Assembly: GCA_036558265.1 (NCBI GenBank)
Contig: DATBFY010000788.1
Location: forward strand, 1 to 13,019
DNA: 13,019 bases
DNA from: RYN-433 sp036558265
Lineage (GTDB): Bacteria > Planctomycetota > Phycisphaerae > Tepidisphaerales > Tepidisphaeraceae
Direction of reading: 5' to 3'
The notes under the pieces were generated by a model. The model was not told where the DNA came from. It ran no database searches and saw only the letters and a list, made by a program, of their open reading frames with translations. Position 1 is the first letter of the stretch, and each line of letters starts with the position of its first letter. Positions 4,839 to 13,019 of the stretch are shown piece after piece. The position numbers and the translations under genes are program-made.

Positions 4839-7022
4839 TCACTTATCCTCCACGCTCGCGTTCTGCACGTAATCCTCAAATTCCTTTCGCTGTGATTCGA
4901 GCTTCGATTGCAGCGCCGTCACCTCGGACTGCAGTTTCTCGATCGCCGTCTCCTGGTCGTTGAGCTTCTTCATGAGCCGTCCGGAGTACTCGCTCTGACG
5001 ATCCACCGTCTTGAGGTTCTCGCGGATGCGGGTCTGCTCGGTGGTGATGTCGTTGATCTGGCGGCGTTTCTCCTCGAGTTGTCGCTGGGTGTCGGTCATC
5101 GCGTTCTTCAGCGAGATCGCCTTCGCCAGCACCTCGCGCACGGCCTTGGGGATGCGGTCGGTCCTGGCGTAGAACTCCATGGCGTTCATGTCGGCATTGA
5201 GCAGCGCGATCTGCTGGCTGGTCACGAGTTCCTCGACCACCTTCAGGCTGGCGGTCTTTCCCGCGGGCAGCGACTCCTTGAAACGGTAGACGGCGTCCGT
5301 CTTCTCGATCGGCTTCTCCGGCTCAATCAGCCGCCACCCGGCGCGGAACGGGTGCTCGACGATCAGCGTCTTGTCCTTGTCGGTCGACTTGTTCTCGGCC
5401 GTGTAGTGATGCGTGTGCACCAGTTTGCGCGACAGTTCCAGCACTCCCTTGACGATCTTGCCGGTCTGGATGACGTCCGTGTCCTGCGCCTTGGTCCCGT
5501 CCACGAGCACCTGCAGGTCCACGCCGTAGGAGATCAGGCGCTCCTGCCCGGGCGGGAGGTTGTCGATCCGCGCGTCGCCGGCATAGGTCGAGCCGTCGAT
5601 GACCGTGATGGGCCCTTGGAGGAGGTGCTTGCCGGTCGTGTTCTTGATGCGTGCGCCGTAAAGCGGATTGCGCGGCAGGACGGTGGGGTTGTAAATCGAC
5701 AGCTTCTCGATCTGCACGTCGTCGGTCACAATCGGGATCATGGCTGAGCGCTGCCGCGGGAGGCTGACGTTGCCGACGGTGTACTGGAACAGCTCGCCGA
5801 CCTTGTTGGCCGACGCGAGGGAGGCGACGGAGGCGGTGGCGTCCATCAGCGGGACCTGCTGCGCCTGCTGCTGGAGCGCTTCTCCGCCAAAGCCACCGGC
5901 GCCGCCCCCCACACCAAACCCTCGCCCGGCCCCGGACGCCGGAGCGGGCGCGGCGCCTGCCAGCCGCCGAGACAGCTCAGAGCGCGACTTGGCCATCGGC
6001 TTGTCCGCCGCATTGGCCTCGGCGAGCGCCTCCTTCTCTATGCCGGTTTTGTAGGTCTGCGGGCGCAGGCTCGCGTAAAGCTCCGGCTGAACGACGGGCC
6101 TGGGTACGTACAGCGGCCGGTACAGGTCCTGGATGAACGAGATCGGCCGCCCCGAGACCAGCGAGAGCTGCACGCCGTTCCAGTCGTTATCCGTCTGATT
6201 CTCGACAATCGCCCAGCCCAGCAGGCGGGGCTTGTCCTTCGCCTTGTCCGCCGCGTCGCCGGGCAAGACCAGGCGGTAGGATGTCTTCCAGATCGGCGTC
6301 TCGACAACGTAGCCGACGCGAACCTGCCGCTCCCCCTCGCCGCTGAAGTTGATTGTGACCGGCTTCTTGTCCTGGTCGCGCGCCTGCGCCAGGGCCGCCA
6401 GCGCCTTGGCCAGCTCTTCCTGGAGCTGCGGGTCTTCCAGCTCGATCTTGCGGGCGTCAGAGAGCTCGATCGAGCGGATCGTTCCGCCGGAGATCAGGTT
6501 CAGCACCCAGACGTCGATGCTCCCCTTCTCGCCAACGGCCTTGGGCTTTTTTTCCAGGCCGAGGATCGTTCCGTTGAGGTTTTCACCGGCCGCCGTCACC
6601 TGCACCTTGGCGCCGCGAAGCTGGGCGAGCAGCTCGGCCAGGGACGGGTCGCCGGTGATGTCGATCTGGAAGGACTTGAGCGTCTTGTCGATGGGGTCCT
6701 GCGAGGGATAGACGACGGTCGTCACCTTGCCGCCGCCCATGTCCTGAAGGACGAGCGACTTGAGGATGTCGTTGATCTGGTTGGTCTTGAACCGCAGCTC
6801 GGTGGAGGTGTTTCCCTTGACCGTCCCCGCATGCTCGAAGTACCCCACGCCCGACGAGAACAGCACCACCACCTTCACGGGCACGTCCGCCTGCGCCTTG
6901 GCCGCCGCCGCCGCGGCAGCACCCTGGCCGGCCTTGGCGTCCCCCGCGAGCTGCGCTCGGGCTGTAAACGAAACACTGGCAACAGCGGCGGCGACGACGG
7001 CGGTGGTTAACAGCTTGCGCAT
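4839..7022 (-). CDS. Secreted DUF4139 domain-containing protein with C-terminal coiled coil
   Basis: The product has 727 residues and unknown function. MRKLLTTAVVAAAVASVSFT ending ARA is a clear signal peptide (cleavage near residue 23), so it acts outside the cytoplasm. Residues about 48-250 form the N-terminal part (VVLFSSGVGYFEHAG, RFKTNQINDILKSLVLQDM), and DUF4139-like sequence continues from about 225 to 600 (VGYVVETPIWKTSYRLVLPG, LLGWAIVENQTDNDWNGVQL, HPFRAGWRLIEPEKP). A Gly/Ala/Gln-rich linker (about 353-390) interrupts it. Residues about 640-720 are a strongly charged heptad-like coiled coil. The relative MuiA ('mucoidy inhibitor A') carries this domain, but the name should not be transferred as a function. 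The ATG at 7022 is chosen over frame extension to 7334 because of the signal peptide and an exact ribosome binding site. It follows the cyclase gene by 137 bases on the same strand, so partial co-transcription is possible. Confidence 0.85.
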   Translation of the reverse strand: MRKLLTTAVVAAAVASVSFTARAQLAGDAKAGQGAAAAAAAKAQADVPVKVVVLFSSGVGYFEHAGTVKGNTSTELRFKTNQINDILKSLVLQDMGGGKVTTVVYPSQDPIDKTLKSFQIDITGDPSLAELLAQLRGAKVQVTAAGENLNGTILGLEKKPKAVGEKGSIDVWVLNLISGGTIRSIELSDARKIELEDPQLQEELAKALAALAQARDQDKKPVTINFSGEGERQVRVGYVVETPIWKTSYRLVLPGDAADKAKDKPRLLGWAIVENQTDNDWNGVQLSLVSGRPISFIQDLYRPLYVPRPVVQPELYASLRPQTYKTGIEKEALAEANAADKPMAKSRSELSRRLAGAAPAPASGAGRGFGVGGGAGGFGGEALQQQAQQVPLMDATASVASLASANKVGELFQYTVGNVSLPRQRSAMIPIVTDDVQIEKLSIYNPTVLPRNPLYGARIKNTTGKHLLQGPITVIDGSTYAGDARIDNLPPGQERLISYGVDLQVLVDGTKAQDTDVIQTGKIVKGVLELSRKLVHTHHYTAENKSTDKDKTLIVEHPFRAGWRLIEPEKPIEKTDAVYRFKESLPAGKTASLKVVEELVTSQQIALLNADMNAMEFYARTDRIPKAVREVLAKAISLKNAMTDTQRQLEEKRRQINDITTEQTRIRENLKTVDRQSEYSGRLMKKLNDQETAIEKLQSEVTALQSKLESQRKEFEDYVQNASVEDK

Positions 7023-7030
7023 CGGGGATG

Positions 7031-7036
7031 TCCTCC
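7031..7036 (-). promoter_or_regulatory. Ribosome binding site that fixes the DUF4139 start
   Basis: On the minus strand GGAGGA lies eight bases upstream of the ATG at 7022. It settles the start, because the same frame is open for another 104 codons upstream, into the 3' end of the diguanylate cyclase gene. Confidence 0.8.
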
Positions 7037-7159
7037 GAGGGTTTGTGACTTCTGAGTGATTGTCCGCTCCCATTGGACGCGAGGAAAGAGCGCGAGTTCC
7101 GCCCAATTCACCGCAAGGCACCCGAAGCGTTCCCTTCTGTTCTGCGCCCGCTCCCCCGC

Positions 7160-8070
7160 TCAGGCCGCCGCCGGGCGCGACGTCTGATGCGCATTCACCG
7201 CGCAGTTGCGCCCCTGCTCTTTCGCCAGGTAGAGCGCCTTGTCCGCCAGGTCGAGCATCGCCGCCCCGCCACGACCCTTGCGGTTGTCCGCCACCCCCGC
7301 GCTGCACGTGACGCTCACGCCCGCCCGCCGGCACGTGAACGGGTGCACCGCCACGGCGTTGCGCACGCGCTCCACCATCTCCATCGCCCGCTCGGCGTTG
7401 GTGTTGGGCAGCAGCAGCACGAACTCCTCCCCGCCGTAGCGGCAGGCCACGTCCTCGATCCGGCAGCAGTCCTGCAGCAGCTGCCCCACCGTGCGCAGCA
7501 CCTCGTCCCCGAACGGGTGGCCGTGCGTGTCGTTAATCCGCTTGAAGTGGTCGAGGTCGATGAGCGCGCATGCGAGGGGCCGATCCCCGCTCCGACGCGC
7601 CAGGGACAGCTCGCTCACCAGCCGCTCCTCAAAGCAGGTGCGGTTCCACAGGCCGGTGAGCCCGTCGATCAGGGCGCGCTTGGCGAGCAGGTCCATCAGG
7701 TACTTGGTGCGGAGGGCGGCGCGGACGCGGGCGCGCAGCTCCGCCGGGTCGAACGGTTTGGTCACGTAATCGACCGCCCCCAGTTCCAGCCCCTGGACCT
7801 TCTGCTCGGGGCTCGACACGCCGGTCAGGAAGATGACCGGGGTGGAGGCGGTCGCCGGATCGGACTTCAGCCGCCGGCAGGTGTCGAACCCGTTGGCGTC
7901 GGGCATCTCCACGTCGAGCAGGATCAGGTCCGGTGACAGCGCCGCGGCGAGGCGCAGCCCCGCGGCCGCCCCGTCGGCGAAATGCATCTCTACCGGCTCG
8001 TCCTCCAGGCGCGCCCGCACCAGGTTGTGGATGAGCACCGAATCGTCGATGACCAGGACCTTCTGCCGAC

Positions 8071-8074
<4 letters not shown>
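7160..8074 (-). CDS. REC-GGDEF response regulator, diguanylate cyclase
   Basis: This 304-residue cytoplasmic protein should make c-di-GMP from two GTP when phosphorylated. The receiver domain (about 5-118) has all key residues: D10/D11, phospho-acceptor D54 (LLDVEMP), T84 and K106 (TKP). The GGDEF domain (about 135-295) starts DGLTGLWNR, continues LIDLDHFKRINDTHGH and has an intact GGEEF active site at 214-218. An RxxD inhibitory site (RIED, 205-208) stands five residues before it, so product inhibition is expected. The order REC-GGDEF resembles the C-terminal part of PleD or WspR. The ATG overlaps the kinase's TGA (ATGA, 8071-8074), and GGGAGGG (8083-8089) lies eight bases upstream, so translation is probably coupled to the kinase. 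It is the likely output of the operon; the kinase's HPt domain is the likely phosphodonor. Activity is well supported by motifs, the partner by position. Confidence 0.93.
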
Positions 8075-10497
<2,423 letters not shown>

Positions 10498-10500
10498 GGG

Positions 10501-11103
10501 TTAGTCTTCCTTGTGGATCCTCGCCAGTTGCAGCAACTTCGCCTGGATCTTCAGGCCAGCGCGATGAGCGGCCGACGTGTTGATCTCGAAGCGGATCTTG
10601 TTCTGCTCGGCAAAGAAGCGGACGCAGCCGCCCGCGGCGGTGAAGTGCTCCGCGTCGGCGACGCTCAGCACGTGCCCGCCGCCCACCCCCTCCTGCGGGG
10701 GCTGCGCGCCCGGCCCGGCGACGAACAGCACGTGGGTCAGGCCGACGGCCGCGGCCTGGGGCGCGTAGCGGACGACGATCGGGCGCCCGCGCACGTTCTT
10801 GCCCCGGGCGCACTGCTCGATCGCCGTGCCGAACGGGTTCTCCCCCTGCACCGTGATGACGATCGGGGAGTCCGAGGTCGCGAACGCCTGGGGCGGCCAC
10901 GCGATGAACTGAAGGAAGTTGCACAGGTACGCCGCCTTGAGCTGGTACTCGCGCGACGGCGGCGCCTGGTCGGCCAGCGCCGGCCCACACAGCGGGGCGC
11001 CGCCCGCGAGCCACGCGGCGACCAGCAACCACGCCAGGGCGCGCACCGCCCTGCCGCGCCGGGCGACGGCATCACCGCACCGGGTTGTTGCGCGCCGGGG
11101 CAT
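10501..11103 (-). CDS. YfiR family (DUF4154) periplasmic protein
   Basis: The product has 200 residues. A signal peptide is visible, with hydrophobic LAWLLVAAWLAGGAP and likely cleavage after PALA near residue 44. The mature part matches YfiR/DUF4154: REYQLKAAYLCNFLQFIAWP (about 51-70), VRGRPIVVRYAP (104-115), THVLFVAG (123-130), VLSVADAEHFTAAGG (145-159) and IRFEINTSAAHRAGLKIQAK (170-189). In Pseudomonas, YfiR is a periplasmic repressor of the CHASE8-domain cyclase YfiN; here the nearest CHASE8 protein is the histidine kinase just downstream. Mature-part cysteines are C61, C98 and C160; the THVLF segment lacks the cysteine often seen there in relatives, from memory. The ATG at 11103 lies one base after the receptor gene's TAG but has only a weak ribosome binding site; GTG at residue 20 (position 11046) is an alternative that would give a more normal signal-peptide length. 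Confidence 0.87.
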   Translation of the reverse strand: MPRRATTRCGDAVARRGRAVRALAWLLVAAWLAGGAPLCGPALADQAPPSREYQLKAAYLCNFLQFIAWPPQAFATSDSPIVITVQGENPFGTAIEQCARGKNVRGRPIVVRYAPQAAAVGLTHVLFVAGPGAQPPQEGVGGGHVLSVADAEHFTAAGGCVRFFAEQNKIRFEINTSAAHRAGLKIQAKLLQLARIHKED

Positions 11104-11104
11104 C

Positions 11105-13019
11105 CTAGAATTTCACCACCAGTTGACCGTAGATCGTCCGCGGAACCTCGGTGCTCTCAACGCCGAACTGTCCGCCGAACTCCGGGTGGCGGTCGTCAAA
11201 CAGGTTCTGCACGCCCAGCGTCAGCTCGACGTCCTTCTTCGCCCGCCACGTGAGCCCCAGGTCCACCCGTACGTAACTCTGGATGTCGGGGCCCGAGAGG
11301 TTCTCGACGTAATAGGCGGCGGCGTTGAACTCCAGGTTCCGCGTGATGTCCAGGTACGAGCGGAGCTGGACCTGGTTATGGGGAACGTTGTCTTCGGTCG
11401 CGGTCTCGGGCACCGGGCTGTTGTCCGACGAGCTGGAGTGCACGAGGAGGTTCAGCCAGGTGTAGGCCGCCATCAGGCGCCAGTTGTCGGTGACGTTCCA
11501 GTTGGCGGCCAGTTCAATGCCGTAGGCGTCGGCGCGGCGCTTGTTGGTCCAGGTGGCATCGGTCAAAACCAGTGGTGTTGCGCCGGAGGTGACCAGCGTC
11601 GGGGCGCCGGTCGCGAGCGACGTCAGGTTGTCGTAATGGTTGAAGAACACCGCCGCGTCCAGCGAAACCGCCCGCGTGAGCTGCGTCCGATACCCCAGCT
11701 CATACGCCATCAGTTGCTCGGAATAGAGCTGGTTGTTGCCGGTGATGTCCAACTCGACCGGCAGGCCGCTGTTCGGGTCGATCGCGCGAAAGAGCGGGAT
11801 GCGGGCGTCTTCGTCAACGCGCGACGGCGTGCGCACCGCGCGGGAGACCGACCCCCAGATCGAGTTGCGGTCATTGGGCGTCCAGAGCAACCGCGCGGAC
11901 GGCTGCCACTCGAAGCCGGTGTAGCTGTTCTGCTCGAACTTCGAGCCCAGAAACAGGTGCAGTCGATCCTTGACCAGCGTCAGGTCGTCCTGAACGAACG
12001 CGCTGACGAGGTACGCGTCGCGGGAATCGGGCGTGACGACCAGCCCGTTCTTCCCGGTGAATCGGTCGGCCTGGAAGCGAAAGCCCGCGCCCCAGATGAG
12101 CTGCTGTCGCGGCGTGAGCGCGAAGCGGTGCTGAAAATCGGCGTCGAACGTGTCGAGCTTGTAATTGCCGTAAAAGTCCTCGCGCCGGACGTTGTCGTAG
12201 TAGAGCTGCACCGAGAAATCCGACGTGGACGAGATCACGTGGGTCCACCGGGCCAGCAGGTTTCCGCCGCCCTGGTTGTTCGTATCGTCGATGCTGCGGG
12301 AGAACGTGGGCGGCGTGAAGACGGATTGCACCGCCGTCATGCCCGTGCGCTCGGTGAACGCGTCTCCCTGGAAAGTCAGCGTGTCCCGGTCGCTCGCGTA
12401 GCGGTCGATGCGGAACCCGCCTCGCAACGCCTCCCAGCCGTCGTGCGCGTCGTCACCATCGGCGAAGTCGAAGTCGTCCACGTTCCGGTATTTGCCGTAG
12501 ACGCGGTACCAGGTTCGGTCGTCGATCGCGCCGCCGTAGCGGATCGCGCCCGTCTGCTCCTGGTTGGCGTAGCGGGTGTCGGTGAGCCAGCCCTGCGTGT
12601 CCCGGGCGGACTTGGACAGGACGTTGACGACCCCGTTCACCGCGTTGGCACCCCAGAGCGTCGCCCCGGGGCCCCGGACGACCTCGATGCGCTCCAGGTC
12701 CTGCAGGACGTAATCGACGCTGTCCCAGTAGACGCCGGAGAACGCCGGCGTATACACGGTCCGCCCGTCCATCAGGACCAGCAGCTTGTTGGCAAAGATG
12801 TCGTTAAAGCCGCGGGAACTGATGGCCCAGGTGTTGGCGTTGACCTGGGCGACGTCGAGGCCCGGCGCGAGGCGAAGCAATTCCGGAATGCTGCTCAGAC
12901 CCGAGCGGCGGATGTCGTCCTGGTTGATGACGGTAACGGCGGCGGGGGCGGCGGAGGCCTTCTGCTTCTGCCTGGCGACGCTGGTGATCTCGACGTTCAT
13001 CAGGTCTTCGAGGCTCATG
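11105..13019 (-). CDS. TonB-dependent outer-membrane receptor (partial, N-terminus outside window)
   Basis: At least 637 residues are in the window and the gene continues past base 13019. The first in-window codons read MSLEDLMNVEITSVARQKQ, a segment that in this kind of receptor follows the signal peptide and lies just before the plug; the in-window ATG at 13018 is therefore probably internal. The plug domain covers about 20-135 of the visible sequence (PAAVTVINQDDIRRSG, FANKLLVLMDGRTVY, ERIEVVRGPGATLWGANAVN). The rest is a beta-barrel rich in alternating aromatic strands and ends YGQLVVKF, with the C-terminal Phe that is typical of outer-membrane barrels. Any TonB box would be upstream of the window. 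The substrate cannot be told from the sequence. The stop is one base from the YfiR start, so it is the first visible gene of the four-gene operon and may act as the sensor or outer-membrane partner of that pathway. Confidence 0.9.
   Translation of the reverse strand, partial: MSLEDLMNVEITSVARQKQKASAAPAAVTVINQDDIRRSGLSSIPELLRLAPGLDVAQVNANTWAISSRGFNDIFANKLLVLMDGRTVYTPAFSGVYWDSVDYVLQDLERIEVVRGPGATLWGANAVNGVVNVLSKSARDTQGWLTDTRYANQEQTGAIRYGGAIDDRTWYRVYGKYRNVDDFDFADGDDAHDGWEALRGGFRIDRYASDRDTLTFQGDAFTERTGMTAVQSVFTPPTFSRSIDDTNNQGGGNLLARWTHVISSTSDFSVQLYYDNVRREDFYGNYKLDTFDADFQHRFALTPRQQLIWGAGFRFQADRFTGKNGLVVTPDSRDAYLVSAFVQDDLTLVKDRLHLFLGSKFEQNSYTGFEWQPSARLLWTPNDRNSIWGSVSRAVRTPSRVDEDARIPLFRAIDPNSGLPVELDITGNNQLYSEQLMAYELGYRTQLTRAVSLDAAVFFNHYDNLTSLATGAPTLVTSGATPLVLTDATWTNKRRADAYGIELAANWNVTDNWRLMAAYTWLNLLVHSSSSDNSPVPETATEDNVPHNQVQLRSYLDITRNLEFNAAAYYVENLSGPDIQSYVRVDLGLTWRAKKDVELTLGVQNLFDDRHPEFGGQFGVESTEVPRTIYGQLVVKF

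Noticed and set aside
4509..4895. 128-codon plus-strand frame over the intergenic gap
   Set aside because: It starts inside the CAP gene, ends inside the DUF4139 gene, has no domain and runs through the palindrome.
7023..7334. 104-codon upstream extension of the DUF4139 frame
   Set aside because: It overlaps the 3' end of the cyclase gene, is low-complexity, and would bury the signal peptide that begins at 7022 directly behind a strong ribosome binding site.

Overview
This GC-rich window most likely comes from a planctomycete, probably of the Phycisphaerae type. Three features point there: a surface protein opening with an LEPR-XLL-like motif (LESRQLLS), a secreted HAF-repeat protein ending in a dockerin-like pair of calcium loops plus a PEP-CTERM tail, and a small CII-like HTH gene paired with a DUF4186 gene. 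The lineage is inferred from these family signatures; there is no rRNA or tRNA gene here to confirm it. No CRISPR array, transposase or integrase was seen.

Layout. (1) 19-1854, minus: secreted HAF-repeat / dockerin-like / PEP-CTERM protein. (2) 1995-2854, plus: a two-gene cassette, an HTH DNA-binding protein and a DUF4186 protein, with overlapping stop and start codons and a promoter so close to the first ATG that the transcript may be leaderless. These are the only convincing plus-strand genes. (3) 2855-2938: a convergent junction filled by three consecutive hairpins. (4) 2939-4522, minus: a CAP/SCP-domain surface protein with two recently duplicated FN3 domains. (5) 4523-4838: a 316-base gap with a long imperfect palindrome that shares a 13-mer with the junction at 2855-2938. 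(6) 4839-7022, minus: a secreted DUF4139 protein with a glycine-rich linker and a C-terminal coiled coil. (7) 7160-13019, minus: a tightly packed four-gene operon, in transcription order TonB-dependent receptor (N-terminus beyond the window), YfiR-family periplasmic protein, CHASE8-HAMP hybrid histidine kinase with REC and HPt domains, and a REC-GGDEF diguanylate cyclase.

The operon is the most interesting part. Its junctions are TAG-G-ATG, TAA-CCC-ATG and ATGA, so the four products are probably made together. The domains suggest a path from the outer membrane (receptor) through the periplasm (YfiR) and inner membrane (CHASE8 kinase) to cytoplasmic c-di-GMP synthesis by a four-step His-Asp-His-Asp phosphorelay. 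It resembles the YfiBNR system, but the CHASE8-HAMP input sits on a histidine kinase instead of the cyclase, and a TonB-dependent receptor stands where an outer-membrane YfiB-like protein might be expected. The domain identities are well supported; the wiring is inference.
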